A DNA stretch of 64,000 nt from Clostridia bacterium (GCA_022797145.1 JAAWKA010000004.1:30881-94880); one strand, 5' to 3'; counted from the first letter of the stretch, positions 10,383 to 21,594 are shown. Program-made: numbers and translations. Notes: generated from the sequence alone by a model not told the origin.

Positions 10383-11612
10383 TTATGTGTAAAAAAATTC
10401 TTTTATTCTTTCTAATATATTTTGCAATATTCCTGTTTCTCTTTTTGAGTCTATACTACTAGATACTGATTTGGCAAATGGCCTTGCTGCTATATATCTT
10501 ATTAATGCGTACGAAGACCTATATGCTGGTTTTATTGTACTAATTAGTCTACCTGTTGATATCTTTACTGGTATATTTAATATTATTTTTCCTGCTACAT
10601 CACTTTTATTTATATTTGTTATACCTTGACCTGTTAATATAACATTATTTATTCTTGATTTTATTCCTTTGTTTGTTATATCTTTATTTACTAAGGAAAA
10701 TATTTCTTCTATTCTTGCTTCTATTATTTCTATTAGTTCTGAACTTTTTATGATTTTATTTTTTCCATCACCTTTGTAAGTATTTAATATTATATCATTA
10801 TCATTATCAATAAACGATTTTAGAGCTAATCCATATTGTTTTTTTAGCTTGTCTGCTTCCTCTTCTTCTATATTTAATACCAAAGCTATATCATTTGTTA
10901 TATTGTCTCCACCTAATGGTATTGTATTTGTATAAATAAACGATTCTGCCTCAAATATACCTATATCTGTATTACCTGCTCCTATATCTAATAACATTAC
11001 ATTATCATGTAATTCATTTGTATCTAATATTAGATTTCTTTCTGCAAGCGTGTTAGGTACTAACCCATCTATTTCTATTCCTGCTTTTTTAAATATTCCA
11101 GCTAATTTTCTTACATATTCTTTTTCTGCTAATATGATTTGTGCATTTAATGTAAACCCTTGACTTAATTCTCCTACAGGATCTTGTGTTGTCTTTCCAT
11201 CTTTTAAGATAAATTCATTTGGTACAATATCTATTATTGTTTTTCCTTCTGGAACTTCTATATCTCTTACTTGCATTATTGCAGAGCCTACATCTCTTAC
11301 CCCTATTCCTGAATACTTGTCCTTTAATTCCTTTGTTATACTATTTTGTACTATTGTTGCATATTTACCTGGAATTGTGACATATGCAGAGTTTATTTTA
11401 AAATTAGCTTCTTCTTCAGCATCTTTAATTGTTTTAGCTATTGCTAGAGCAATTTCTTCTTCGTTTATAATTTTTCCTTTTTTGATACCTGAGCATTTTT
11501 TAGTACTAGAACATATTATTTCTATTTGGTTAAAATTATTTACTTCACCAACTATTGTAGATACTTTAGAGGTACCAATATCTATTCCAACAATTATATC
11601 ACCTATTGCCAA
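10383..11612 (-). CDS. ftsA: Cell division protein FtsA
   Basis: Actin-like ATPase 'IIVGIDIGTSKVSTIVGEV', 'DIGAGNTDIGIF', upstream of ftsZ. Confidence 0.96.
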   Translation of the reverse strand: MAIGDIIVGIDIGTSKVSTIVGEVNNFNQIEIICSSTKKCSGIKKGKIINEEEIALAIAKTIKDAEEEANFKINSAYVTIPGKYATIVQNSITKELKDKYSGIGVRDVGSAIMQVRDIEVPEGKTIIDIVPNEFILKDGKTTQDPVGELSQGFTLNAQIILAEKEYVRKLAGIFKKAGIEIDGLVPNTLAERNLILDTNELHDNVMLLDIGAGNTDIGIFEAESFIYTNTIPLGGDNITNDIALVLNIEEEEADKLKKQYGLALKSFIDNDNDIILNTYKGDGKNKIIKSSELIEIIEARIEEIFSLVNKDITNKGIKSRINNVILTGQGITNINKSDVAGKIILNIPVKISTGRLISTIKPAYRSSYALIRYIAARPFAKSVSSSIDSKRETGILQNILERIKEFFYT

Positions 11613-11649
11613 AGTTTACTCCTCCATTTTATGTATTATTTACTATGTA

Positions 11650-11678
11650 AGAATATTATATTTTATTAAAAATGTCAA
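11650..11678 (-). promoter_or_regulatory. Candidate SigA promoter for ftsA-ftsZ
   Basis: Minus strand TTGACA (11678-11673) - N17 - TATTCT (11655-11650). Confidence 0.45.
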
Positions 11679-11790
11679 TAGAATTTGTAATATTTTTGTA
11701 ATATTCTTGTATTTTTTTTGTAATAATGTTTTAATCTATAAGTCAGAAGTTATTTTTACTAACTCCTGACTTATTTTCGTTCATATTTTA

Positions 11791-12177
11791 TTATTCCTTT
11801 TTTGTTTCTTCTTTATTCATACTTTTTTCTTTTAATTTATCTGTCCATTTATCTATATAGTATCTCCTTATTATACCAAGATTAGTAAACATCCTACCTA
11901 CAAATACCACTATTGCTGCAAGATATATATCTACATTTAATCTTTCTCCTAAATATGTAAGTAATATTGATAATATTGCATTTCCAAAAAATCCTGAAAC
12001 AAATATTTTTAAATCAAATTTTCCATTTAATACAGATGTTATTCCTCCAAATACTGAATCTAATGCTGCAACTATTGATATTGCTAGATACCCTGAATAT
12101 GTATACGGTATTACTGGTGCATTAATTCCAAGTATTGCTCCTATTATACATCCAATTAATATTGCTACAAATATCAC
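11791..12177 (-). CDS. sbp: Small basic protein family (DUF1290, Sbp)
   Basis: Hydrophobic 128 aa: 'GCIIGAILGINAPVIPYTYSGYLAISIVAALDSVFGGITSVLNGKFD'. Confidence 0.9.
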   Translation of the reverse strand: MIFVAILIGCIIGAILGINAPVIPYTYSGYLAISIVAALDSVFGGITSVLNGKFDLKIFVSGFFGNAILSILLTYLGERLNVDIYLAAIVVFVGRMFTNLGIIRRYYIDKWTDKLKEKSMNKEETKKE

Positions 12178-12178
12178 T

Positions 12179-12886
12179 TTATTGTTCCTCCTTAACTTTT
12201 ATATAGTCTAATTTTAATTCTCCATCATATTTTAATATTCTTATATTATTTTGTTTTTCTATTGTTATATCCTTTCCTTTGCTTCTATGTTTGTCTATAT
12301 ATCCTACAGTTTTTGTTGTTAATGCACTTTCTATATATTTCTGATTTCCTATTACCTTTATTATATATGGTGATACTACTCTTTTTGTATTTACCATAAT
12401 ACAGTCTGTATATACAATATCACTCATATTTACAATTCTATTATCGTTTATACTTATTGCTTCTGCTCCTGCAAGTTTCAGCTCATTTATTAATTCTACT
12501 AAATCCTCTTGTGATATAATTCCTTCTACTTCATCTGGATTATCTTTTAGAGTAATTATAATTCCATTTCCTTTTACATCATCTTTTCCAGCTATTCTTC
12601 TTGCCTGTGAAAGCTCATTATCTAGTAAATCTGATGTTTCCTGATTTGATTCTCTTTTTTGTCTATATTCTTCTATCTTTTGTTTTGCTTCTTGTAATTT
12701 TATATTAGTTTCTTCATATTTTTCTTTCCATGTTGCAAGTTTTTCAGTAAGTTCTGTTTCTCTTAAATTTTCTATTTCTGTTATGTTAGTTTCTTCTATT
12801 ACTTTAAATTGCATACACATAACATATGTTAATAAGAAACATATTAATCCTATTGTTACAATCATAATTTTTTTCCCTTTTTTCAA
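12179..12886 (-). CDS. DUF881 family protein (YlxW/YlxX-like)
   Basis: TM + coiled coil + 'GNGIIITLKDNP...DLVELINELKLAGAEAISINDNRIV'. Confidence 0.92.
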   Translation of the reverse strand: MKKGKKIMIVTIGLICFLLTYVMCMQFKVIEETNITEIENLRETELTEKLATWKEKYEETNIKLQEAKQKIEEYRQKRESNQETSDLLDNELSQARRIAGKDDVKGNGIIITLKDNPDEVEGIISQEDLVELINELKLAGAEAISINDNRIVNMSDIVYTDCIMVNTKRVVSPYIIKVIGNQKYIESALTTKTVGYIDKHRSKGKDITIEKQNNIRILKYDGELKLDYIKVKEEQ

Positions 12887-12896
12887 ACCTAATCAC

Positions 12897-13604
12897 CTAC
12901 TTTATACTCTCTAAATATTTATCTGTTAGAACTCCACTATATTTTGGAATTGACACATTATTTACTTTCTTTGTTTCATTAGGTATTCCATAAGTATATT
13001 CTAATATTTCTAAGAATCCACCTGGTCTTTTTACATTCCATAATAAATCTTGATTTCCTATTGCTTTTATTATAAATGGTGAACCTACTTTTTCATTATT
13101 TACTTGTATAACACTTCCAACGCATGTAATTGCTGTTGAAGGAACAATTCTTTGATCATTAATACTAATTGCTTGTGCTCCAGAATTTTTTAATTCATTT
13201 ATGATATTTTTTAAATCTGAATCATGTATAATATCATTTCTATCCCCTAATTTTCCTGAATTGTTGTCTTTTATAGTTATTATAATTCCTCTTCCTGTTA
13301 CATCATTTAGTCCTAATGCTGTATTAATCTGTTTTAGTTCTTCTTGTTTTTGCACTGAATCAGCATCTTTTGATACACTCTTTTTTCTTTCTTCTTCTAA
13401 AGTTGTTTGTGCTTGTTCTAATTTTTCATATGCTATATCATATTTTTCTTTCCATTTTAGTACTTCATCTCTTAATCCATTTTCTCTTATATTTCTTGCT
13501 GCTGTTTGATCTGCTTTATTGGTAGTATTTAATTGTATCATAATTCCAAAAGTTAATATTAAACACATAATTCCTAAAGTTATCGCTACTTTCTTTTTTC
13601 TCAT
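12897..13604 (-). CDS. DUF881 family protein (YlxW/YlxX-like), tandem paralog
   Basis: 'GRGIIITIKDNNS...DLKNIINELKNSGAQAISINDQRIV'. Confidence 0.92.
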   Translation of the reverse strand: MRKKKVAITLGIMCLILTFGIMIQLNTTNKADQTAARNIRENGLRDEVLKWKEKYDIAYEKLEQAQTTLEEERKKSVSKDADSVQKQEELKQINTALGLNDVTGRGIIITIKDNNSGKLGDRNDIIHDSDLKNIINELKNSGAQAISINDQRIVPSTAITCVGSVIQVNNEKVGSPFIIKAIGNQDLLWNVKRPGGFLEILEYTYGIPNETKKVNNVSIPKYSGVLTDKYLESIK

Positions 13605-13617
13605 TCTTTCACCTTAT

Positions 13618-14721
13618 TTAACCTTCTCTAAAAAATATTCTATTTCTTATAAAAATTTCTCCTTTTACTCCTTTTTCCCTTTGAACTATTTCTTTTACTT
13701 GTCTTATTTTATCTGTTATACCAGTTTCATCTCCCATATGTACAGTTTTATTTTCTTCTTCTAGTATTAATGTATAATTTTGTTTATTAGATATATCTAT
13801 TCTAGTTATGCTTTCTGCTAAATTATTTGCATTTGCTGCTCCCATTATTTTCAATACTACTTCTAATTTCTCTAAATCTTCTTGTTGTAACCTTTTGCCT
13901 TGTTCTATTTGTTCTACTTGTGTACTTATTCCTATAATTATAGGGGTTTGTAATTTTTGTTCTGATATTTCTAATATATATCCTTGATTATTTATATAAG
14001 CATAATTATTTAAATATTCTATCATATAACTTGGTTTTCTCTCTTGTATGTTAATTTCTATTATATTAGGTAACTTTCTTCTAATATTTACATTTTCTAC
14101 ATATGGTTCTTGTTTTATATAGTTTTGTATATCTTTTTTGCTTGTCCTAAAAATATTCTCTCCAATTTGTATTTTAGATAAACTTGAAATAGTATTAGTA
14201 TCTATTTTTTCATTTCCGTATACTTTTATTTCTGTGATATTAAAAGTTGGTGACATGCAAAAGAATATTCCTGCTGCTATTAATACTCCTGTTAAAAATA
14301 TGTACTTAAATATTATTAATACTATATTTCTTTTCTTTTTTTTGGGGGCAGATTTTCTATCTGCCCTTTTTTTAGTATTTTGCTTTTTTGGTAATACTTT
14401 AGTTGTTATTAAAATTTCTTCAACTTTATTCTCATTATTTTTTTTATCTAGGTCTTCTTTATATTGTTTATTCCTTTGTATTTTATCGTTTTCTTTCTTT
14501 TTTCGATTTTTAGTATTTCTTTGTTTCTCTTTCTTTTTTTTATTTTTCTGTGGTGCTTTTGTTACCCCTATTACAATTTCATTATCAAAATTAAACATAT
14601 TTTGTTCGTCATTAAGATTAGTATTTTGTTTAATTTTTGATTTTGTTTTTTTATTTTGTTTTTTTGTTTTTTCATCTTTATACAAAAAATCAAGTTCAGT
14701 ATTTCTTTTTTTATTTTTCAT
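13618..14721 (-). CDS. ftsQ: FtsQ/DivIB-type cell division protein with long lysine-rich cytoplasmic tail
   Basis: Single TM followed by POTRA 'FNITEIKVYGNEKIDTNTISSLSKIQIGENIFRTSKKDIQNYIKQEPYVENVNIRRKLPNIIEINIQERKP'. Confidence 0.9.
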   Translation of the reverse strand: MKNKKRNTELDFLYKDEKTKKQNKKTKSKIKQNTNLNDEQNMFNFDNEIVIGVTKAPQKNKKKKEKQRNTKNRKKKENDKIQRNKQYKEDLDKKNNENKVEEILITTKVLPKKQNTKKRADRKSAPKKKKRNIVLIIFKYIFLTGVLIAAGIFFCMSPTFNITEIKVYGNEKIDTNTISSLSKIQIGENIFRTSKKDIQNYIKQEPYVENVNIRRKLPNIIEINIQERKPSYMIEYLNNYAYINNQGYILEISEQKLQTPIIIGISTQVEQIEQGKRLQQEDLEKLEVVLKIMGAANANNLAESITRIDISNKQNYTLILEEENKTVHMGDETGITDKIRQVKEIVQREKGVKGEIFIRNRIFFREG

Positions 14722-15977
14722 TATACTCCCTCTTCTTTTGCAATTTTAGCTCCTAACTTGTTTAACTTTTTGTCTAAATTATCATATCCTCTTAATATGT
14801 ATTCTATATTGTTAATTGTTGTTGTTCCTTTTGCAACTAAACCTGCTAAAACCATTGCCGCTCCTCCTCTTAAATCTGTTGCATTTACATTTACTCCTGT
14901 TAATTTCCTTACTCCTGTAACAACAGCTGTTCTTCCTTCTATTTTATATTTTCCCCCCATTCTTTTTAACTCATTAGTGTATTTGTAACGATTTTCAAAT
15001 ATATTCTCTATGATTACTGAAGTCCCTTTAGCTAGCTGAAGCATACTAGAGAAAATTGCTTGCATGTCTGTTGGAAATCCTGGATATGGCATTGTTTTTA
15101 TATCGACTGCTTTTAATTTTTTTGGTGCTTGTAATAAAATTTCATTTTGTTTTATATCTAATTTACAACCACATTCTTCTAATTTATCTAATACTGGGGC
15201 TAAATGTTCTGGTATTACATTTTTTAAATTTAATGTTCCTCCTGTTGCTGCTACACAACAAAGTAATGTTCCTGCTTCTATTCTATCTGGTATTATTTTA
15301 TATCCTATATCTTTTAAACTTGGCACTCCCTTGATTGTAATTTCATTTGTTCCTGCTCCTATTATCTTAGCTCCCATTTTATTTAAAAAGTTTTGCAAAT
15401 CTATTATTTCTGGTTCCATTGCTGCATTTACTATAGTAGTATCTCCATCTGCTAGTATTGCTGTAAGCATTGCATTTTCTGTTGCTCCAACACTTGGAAA
15501 ATCCAATTGTATTTTTGTTCCTATTATTTTATCACAACTACACTCAATATATCCACTATCTTCTTCAATATTTATTCCTAAATTTTGAAAAGCTTTTAAA
15601 TGTAAGTCTATTGGTCTAGCGCCAATATCACATCCTCCTGGATATGAAAATTTTGCTTTTTTAAATCTTCCTAATAGTGCACCTACAACCATCACTGAAG
15701 AACGCATTTCTCTCATTAAATTTTCAGGTATTTCATATTTACTTATATTTCTTGCATCAATTATTACTTTATCACTATTTCGTTTTATTTTACATCCAAA
15801 TCCCTTTAATATTTGTAACATAACTTTTATATCATGAATATCTGGTACATTATATAATTTCGTAATTCCATTATTTAGTATTGTAGCTGCAAGAATTGGT
15901 AATGATGCATTTTTTGAACCTGAAGCGTTTATCTCTCCTTCTAGCTTTTTTCCTCCTTGTATCACATATCTAGTCAT
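14721..15977 (-). CDS. murA: UDP-N-acetylglucosamine 1-carboxyvinyltransferase
   Basis: 'IQGGKKLEGEINASGSKNASLPILAATIL...PDIHDIKVM...YPGGCDIGARPIDLHL'. Confidence 0.97.
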   Translation of the reverse strand: MTRYVIQGGKKLEGEINASGSKNASLPILAATILNNGITKLYNVPDIHDIKVMLQILKGFGCKIKRNSDKVIIDARNISKYEIPENLMREMRSSVMVVGALLGRFKKAKFSYPGGCDIGARPIDLHLKAFQNLGINIEEDSGYIECSCDKIIGTKIQLDFPSVGATENAMLTAILADGDTTIVNAAMEPEIIDLQNFLNKMGAKIIGAGTNEITIKGVPSLKDIGYKIIPDRIEAGTLLCCVAATGGTLNLKNVIPEHLAPVLDKLEECGCKLDIKQNEILLQAPKKLKAVDIKTMPYPGFPTDMQAIFSSMLQLAKGTSVIIENIFENRYKYTNELKRMGGKYKIEGRTAVVTGVRKLTGVNVNATDLRGGAAMVLAGLVAKGTTTINNIEYILRGYDNLDKKLNKLGAKIAKEEGV

Positions 15978-16043
15978 AAAAATCCCCCCTTCTTTATGCT
16001 TATATATTATGCTTACCTAATTAATAGGGTGAATTTTATTTAA

Positions 16044-17222
16044 CTATATAATATTTTTTCCAAATTCTATACATTTTTCTATTATATTTTCATCTGGTGT
16101 CCAATTTGATTTTATTCCTTCATTTATTATGTCAAATCCTGATTTTTTTAACTCCTCTGTAATTAATTTAACTGCTTCTCCACTCCAACCATAGCTTCCA
16201 AAAGCTGCTGCTTTTTTATTTTTTAATTTCATTCCTTTTATCATTTCTAATATTCCTGCTATTGAATACAAATATCCATTATTTACAGTTGGTGAACCTA
16301 TTAAAATTATTTTAGATTTATATACTTGAGTTATAATATCTGTTTTATCTCCTTTAGCTGTATTTATCAATTTTATTATAATATTTTTGTCTTTTTCATA
16401 TATTCCTTTTGCAATTGCTTCTGCCATTTTTTTAGTATTTTCCCACATAGAATCATATAAAATTGTAATTTGATTTTCTTCATAATTATCTGCCCATTTT
16501 AAATAGTTTTGTATTATTTCTTCTGGATTATCCTTCCATATTAGTCCATGACTTGGACATATCATATCAATTGGTAAATTCATATCTTGTACTTCTTTTA
16601 TTTTCTTTGTTACAAACATACTAAATGGAGCTAAAATATTTGCATAATATTTTAATGCTTCCTCATATATTTCATTTTTTTCTATATCCTTTACATATAA
16701 ACTTTCTGAAGCATAATGTTGCCCAAAACCATCATTACTAAACAATATATTTTCTTTATCCATATATGTGAACATTGTATCTGGCCAATGTATCATAGGT
16801 GCTTCTATAAAAGTTAATGTGTGTTTTCCTATATTTAAAGTATCTCCTGTTTTTACTGTAACAAAATTCCAGTCTTTATGATATTGACCTTTTATAGATT
16901 TTATTCCATTTGCTGTGCAATAGATTGGTGTATTTGGTATTTTCCTCATCAATTCTATTAATGCTCCACTATGATCTATTTCTCCATGATTTGCAATAAT
17001 ATAGTCTATTTTATTTAAATCTACTTCTTTTTCAAGATTTTTTACAAATTCTTTGTCATGTGGAAGCCAAACTGTATCTATTAATACTATTTTCTCGTCT
17101 TTAATTAAGTAACTATTATATGAAGAGCCCTTTTTAGTAGTGTATTCATCTCCATGGAACTTTTGAAGTTCCCAATCTATTTTTCCTACCCAAGTTACAT
17201 TTTCTGTAATTTTTTTTGACAC
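16044..17222 (-). CDS. Flavodiiron protein (FprA family)
   Basis: Metallo-beta-lactamase domain 'IIANHGEIDHSGAL' plus C-terminal flavodoxin domain 'ILYDSMWENTKKMAEAIAKGI'. Confidence 0.95.
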   Translation of the reverse strand: MSKKITENVTWVGKIDWELQKFHGDEYTTKKGSSYNSYLIKDEKIVLIDTVWLPHDKEFVKNLEKEVDLNKIDYIIANHGEIDHSGALIELMRKIPNTPIYCTANGIKSIKGQYHKDWNFVTVKTGDTLNIGKHTLTFIEAPMIHWPDTMFTYMDKENILFSNDGFGQHYASESLYVKDIEKNEIYEEALKYYANILAPFSMFVTKKIKEVQDMNLPIDMICPSHGLIWKDNPEEIIQNYLKWADNYEENQITILYDSMWENTKKMAEAIAKGIYEKDKNIIIKLINTAKGDKTDIITQVYKSKIILIGSPTVNNGYLYSIAGILEMIKGMKLKNKKAAAFGSYGWSGEAVKLITEELKKSGFDIINEGIKSNWTPDENIIEKCIEFGKNII

Positions 17223-17590
17223 TTTTCTCAGATCCTTTCTTATTTAATTATTTACTCTATTTCTATATTATATCTCATTTTAAATATTTTATCTTATATA
17301 GTATACAATCTTTTTTTTATATCGTCAATTTCTTCCCTAACATATTACCAGTAAAATTTTATATATTTTTTATGAAGATGAATATTTAATAAATTATTTA
17401 CCTACTCAAGAGAAACTATTACTGTATTTACAAAACTACTTACTAATATAATTCTGTAACCCCAGATCCAATTTGAACTCCTCTTATTACTTCAAGTTTT
17501 TCTGGGGAAGTATTGTATAATAAAGCTTCACATTGTTGACTATATTAGTTACTTTTATTATAATTACCTATATAAAAGAGGTGTTTGTGA

Positions 17591-17983
17591 ATGGAAATAA
17601 AAAAAGCAATAGATATTGCAAAAAATGTTAGAAAAAATGCCTGTGCTGAAAACTATTATGTAGGAGCCTGTCTTGTCAGCAAAGATGGCAAATTTTATTC
17701 TGGTTGTAATATAGAAAATTCTGGTATTCAATCTATTTGTGCCGAAAGAACAGCATTTGTAAAAGCTTTATCAGAAGGAGAAAAGCAATTTAATTATATT
17801 GTGGTAGTTGGTGCTCCCAAAAATTCAACAGTTTTAGAAAAATGTCTCCCTTGTGGCTATTGTAGGCAATTTATTAACCAGTATGTAGACAAAGATTTTA
17901 AGATATATACATGTTATGGAAAAAACAATACTATTGAAGCATATTCAATTCAGGAATTATTGCCTCATGCATTTACACTTTAA
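17591..17983 (+). CDS. cdd: Cytidine deaminase
   Basis: 'VGACLVSKDGKFYSGCNIENSGIQSICAERTAFVKALSEG...CLPCGYCRQFI'. Confidence 0.95.
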   Translation: MEIKKAIDIAKNVRKNACAENYYVGACLVSKDGKFYSGCNIENSGIQSICAERTAFVKALSEGEKQFNYIVVVGAPKNSTVLEKCLPCGYCRQFINQYVDKDFKIYTCYGKNNTIEAYSIQELLPHAFTL

Positions 17984-18013
17984 ATCTACATTTTAGTCTA
18001 TATAAAAATAAGT

Positions 18014-18056
18014 AAGAAGAATATTTAGATATTTTATATACCTAAATATTCTTCTT
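18014..18056. terminator. Bidirectional terminator between cdd and aspS
   Basis: aagaagaatatttag / ctaaatattcttctt 15-bp perfect inverted repeat between convergent genes. Confidence 0.8.
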
Positions 18057-18058
18057 AT

Positions 18059-19810
18059 TTATTTTATATGTATATCCTTTAATTGTTGTTCACTTACTTC
18101 GCTTGGTGCTCTCATTAATAAGTCTCTTGCTTTTTTATTTTTAGGAAAAGCTATTATTTCCCTTATGTTTTGTGAATCTGCAATTAACATTATCATTCTA
18201 TCTACCCCTGGTGCTGCTCCTGCATGTGGTGGTGTTCCATATTTGAAAGCATTATATAATGCTCCAAATTTTTGTTTTATATCTTCTTCTGTATAACCTG
18301 CTATTTCAAATGCTTTTATCATTATTTCTGGACTATGATTTCTTACTGCACCTGATGCCATTTCATATCCGTTACATACTAAATCATATTGATATGCTAA
18401 TATTTCTAATGGATCTCTTCTTTCTAGTTCTTCTAATCCTCCTTGTGGCATTGAAAATGGATTATGACTAAAATCTATTTTTCCTTCATCTGATAATTCA
18501 TACATTGGAAAATCTACTATAAAGCAAAAACGATATACTTCTTTTTCCAATAAATCTAGTCTCTTTCCAAGTTCTATTCTTATCAATCCTGCTATTTTTT
18601 GTGCTTTTAAATATTCATCTGCAATAAAGAATATCGCTACATTTTTCTTTACTCCATATTTCTTTTCTAGTTCTTGTTTTACTTCTTGTGTAATAAATTT
18701 AGATATTCCTCCAGTTATCTGTTCTTCCTCATCTATTTTAGTCCAAGCCAATCCCTTTGCTCCTACTTCATTAGTTTTTGCAAATTCTTCCATCTTATCA
18801 AAAAACTTTCTACCTTGCTTTGCTCCATCTGGTACTACTATCATTTTCACTGTTTTATCCTTAAATGCATTAAATTCTGTATTTACAAAAACTTTCGTAA
18901 CATCTTGTATTATTAATGGATTTCTTAAATCTGGTTTATCTATTCCATATTTCTCCATAGCTTCTTTATATGGTATTCTTACAAAAGGACCTTCATCTAC
19001 TTTCCAATTTGTAAATTTTTTAAATGTATATGGTATTACTTCTTCTATTACTCTAAAAACTTCTTCTTGTGTTGCAAAGCTCATTTCAAAATCTAATTGA
19101 TAAAACTCTCCAGGTGCCCTATCTGCTCTTGGATCTTCATCTCTAAAGCATGGTGCTATTTGATAATATTTATCAAATCCTGAAACCATTAATAATTGTT
19201 TAAATTGCTGTGGTGCCTGTGGAAGTGCATAAAACTCTCCAGGATTTAGTCTACTTGGTACTAAATAATCTCTTGCACCTTCTGGTGATGAGTTTGCAAG
19301 TATTGGTGTTTGTATTTCTGTAAAATTTAATTCATCCATTTTATCTCTTAATGTTTTTAAAATCTTAGAACGTAACAATATATTATTATGTAGTTTTTCG
19401 TTTCTTAAATCTAAAAATCTATATTCTAGTCTTAGATCTTCTCTTACCTCTTGTTGTGTATTAATTTCAAATGGAAGTACTTTTTCACATTCTCCTAATA
19501 TTTGCAATTTATTTACTAATACTTCAACATCTCCTGTTTCTAGTTTTTCATTTTTATTACTTCTTTCAATTACTTTTCCTTCTATTGATATACATGCTTC
19601 AGTTGTTAATTTATTTATTTGCATCTTTTCATTATTATTAATAACTATCTGTGTAATCCCAAACTCATCTCTTAAATCTATAAAAGTCATTGCTCCTAAA
19701 TTCCTTATTTTTTGAATCCAGCCTGCTAGTTTTACTTCTTTTCCTATATACTCTTTATTTAATTCTCCACAATTTCCGTGTTCTGTATTGTTGCATATAA
19801 CTTCCTCCAT
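18059..19810 (-). CDS. aspS: Aspartyl-tRNA synthetase
   Basis: 583 aa class II aaRS with GAD insertion; 'YRFLDLRNEKLHNNILLRSKIL', 'PQFKQLLMVSGFDKYYQIAPCFRDEDPRADRAPGEFYQLDFEMSF'. Confidence 0.96.
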   Translation of the reverse strand: MEEVICNNTEHGNCGELNKEYIGKEVKLAGWIQKIRNLGAMTFIDLRDEFGITQIVINNNEKMQINKLTTEACISIEGKVIERSNKNEKLETGDVEVLVNKLQILGECEKVLPFEINTQQEVREDLRLEYRFLDLRNEKLHNNILLRSKILKTLRDKMDELNFTEIQTPILANSSPEGARDYLVPSRLNPGEFYALPQAPQQFKQLLMVSGFDKYYQIAPCFRDEDPRADRAPGEFYQLDFEMSFATQEEVFRVIEEVIPYTFKKFTNWKVDEGPFVRIPYKEAMEKYGIDKPDLRNPLIIQDVTKVFVNTEFNAFKDKTVKMIVVPDGAKQGRKFFDKMEEFAKTNEVGAKGLAWTKIDEEEQITGGISKFITQEVKQELEKKYGVKKNVAIFFIADEYLKAQKIAGLIRIELGKRLDLLEKEVYRFCFIVDFPMYELSDEGKIDFSHNPFSMPQGGLEELERRDPLEILAYQYDLVCNGYEMASGAVRNHSPEIMIKAFEIAGYTEEDIKQKFGALYNAFKYGTPPHAGAAPGVDRMIMLIADSQNIREIIAFPKNKKARDLLMRAPSEVSEQQLKDIHIK

Positions 19811-19929
19811 TATTTTATTTATCTAATAGTTTACAACTTTTTTTATTAAAAGTCTATAAAATATTGGATATTAATAAAAATATATTGCCAACATGTATAT
19901 TTTTTGTTATACTGTTAATAATTATTAAA

Positions 19930-20180
19930 AAGCTATGATGAGAAGAAAAGTAAATTAGTTTAAATTTTATTAGAGATTAAATGTTATTAGCTGAAAGCAT
20001 TTATTAAAATACTAATTGAAAATAACACTTTTTTAGCATACTTATTAAAAAGTAAGTACGGATTGTTTACGTTATAAACTGTTAATTAAGAAGTAATTAG
20101 GGTGGCACCACGTTATTTGAGTTTTTTTAACTCTCGTCCCTAGCATATTTTAAATATGTTAGAAATGAGGGGTTTTTTTA
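19930..20180 (+). promoter_or_regulatory. T-box riboswitch leader of asnS
   Basis: T-box core 'ttagggtggcaccacg' (20098-20112), terminator with T-run (about 20134-20177); candidate specifier AAC (Asn) at 20024-20026. Confidence 0.93.
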
Positions 20181-20202
20181 TATTATTTTAGGAGGTTTTT
20201 TT

Positions 20203-21594
20203 ATGAAAAAATTAACAATTAGGGATTTATTTAAAAATTCAGATGCTTATGTAAATAAGGAAATATGTATTGAAGGTTGGATTAAAACTTTAAGAGATTC
20301 TAAAACTTTTGGTTTTCTTGAATTAAATGATGGTTCTTTTTTTAAAAATATACAAATTGTTTTTGATGATAGTTTATCTAATTTTTCTGATATTTGTAAA
20401 TTAACAATTAGTTCATCAATTAAGGTAACTGGTACTTTTATAAAAACTGTAGGTAATAAGCAACCTTTTGAAGTCAAGGCTACTAATATCACTTTTTATA
20501 ATATTTCTGCTTCAGATTATCCTCTTCAGAAAAAAAGACATAGCTTTGAATATTTAAGGACTATAGCACACCTACGTCCTAGAACTAATACCTTTAATGC
20601 TGTATTTCGTGTTCGTTCTGTTACTGCCTATGCTATACATAAATTTTTTCAAGAAAGGAACTTTGTATATGTTCACTCACCTATAATAACTTCTAGTGAT
20701 GCTGAAGGTGCGGGAGAAATGTTTAGTGTATCTAATTTAGATTTTACTAATATTGTTAAAACTGAGGATGGTAAGGTTGATTATTCAAAAGATTTTTTTT
20801 CAAAACCTTCACATTTAACAGTTAGTGGACAATTAGAAGGTGAAACTTATGCATTTGCTTATAGAAGTATATATACTTTTGGTCCAACCTTTAGAGCAGA
20901 AAATTCAAATACAGTAAAACATGCAGCTGAATTTTGGATGATAGAACCTGAAATTTGTTTTGCTGATTTAAAAGATAGTATGGATTTAGCAGAAGATATG
21001 CTAAAATTTGTTATTTCTTATGTTTTAGATAACTGTCCTGAAGAAATGGAATTTTTTAATAACTTTATAGATAAAAATTTATTAGAAAGATTAAATCTTA
21101 TTTTATCTTCTGACTTTGGAAGGATTAGTTATACTGATGCAATTACTGAACTTGAAAAACATAATGATAATTTTGAGTTTAAAGTAAATTGGGGATGTGA
21201 TTTACAAACAGAACATGAAAGATATTTAAGTGAAGTAATTTTTAAAAAACCTGTTTTTGTAACAGATTACCCTATAGATATAAAGGCATTTTATATGAAA
21301 CAAAATCCCGATAGGAAAACTGTAGCAGCTTCTGACCTTTTAGCTCCTGGTATTGGTGAAATTATTGGTGGTAGTCAAAGAGAAGATGATATTGAAAAAT
21401 TAGAAAAACGAATGTTAGAATTAGGCTTAAATACAAAAGATTATTGGTGGTATTTAGACTTAAGAAGATTTGGAAGTGTAGAACATTCTGGATTTGGATT
21501 AGGTTTTGAACGTTTAATTATGTATATAACTGGAATACAAAACATTAGAGATGTTATTCCTTTTCCAAGAACTCCCAATAATTGTGAATTTTAG
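20203..21594 (+). CDS. asnS: Asparaginyl-tRNA synthetase
   Basis: 463 aa; '[50 protein letters not shown]', '[29 protein letters not shown]'. Confidence 0.97.
   Translation: MKKLTIRDLFKNSDAYVNKEICIEGWIKTLRDSKTFGFLELNDGSFFKNIQIVFDDSLSNFSDICKLTISSSIKVTGTFIKTVGNKQPFEVKATNITFYNISASDYPLQKKRHSFEYLRTIAHLRPRTNTFNAVFRVRSVTAYAIHKFFQERNFVYVHSPIITSSDAEGAGEMFSVSNLDFTNIVKTEDGKVDYSKDFFSKPSHLTVSGQLEGETYAFAYRSIYTFGPTFRAENSNTVKHAAEFWMIEPEICFADLKDSMDLAEDMLKFVISYVLDNCPEEMEFFNNFIDKNLLERLNLILSSDFGRISYTDAITELEKHNDNFEFKVNWGCDLQTEHERYLSEVIFKKPVFVTDYPIDIKAFYMKQNPDRKTVAASDLLAPGIGEIIGGSQREDDIEKLEKRMLELGLNTKDYWWYLDLRRFGSVEHSGFGLGFERLIMYITGIQNIRDVIPFPRTPNNCEF

Noticed and set aside
13201-13509. Plus-strand ORF opposite DUF881 gene
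   Set aside because: Mirror ORF without supporting signals.
14138-14749. 203-aa plus-strand hydrophobic ORF
   Set aside because: Antisense of the Lys-rich tail of FtsQ; no independent evidence.
17455-17500. tRNA T-arm-like 'ttgaactcc'
   Set aside because: No cloverleaf or acceptor stem could be formed; more like a coding remnant.
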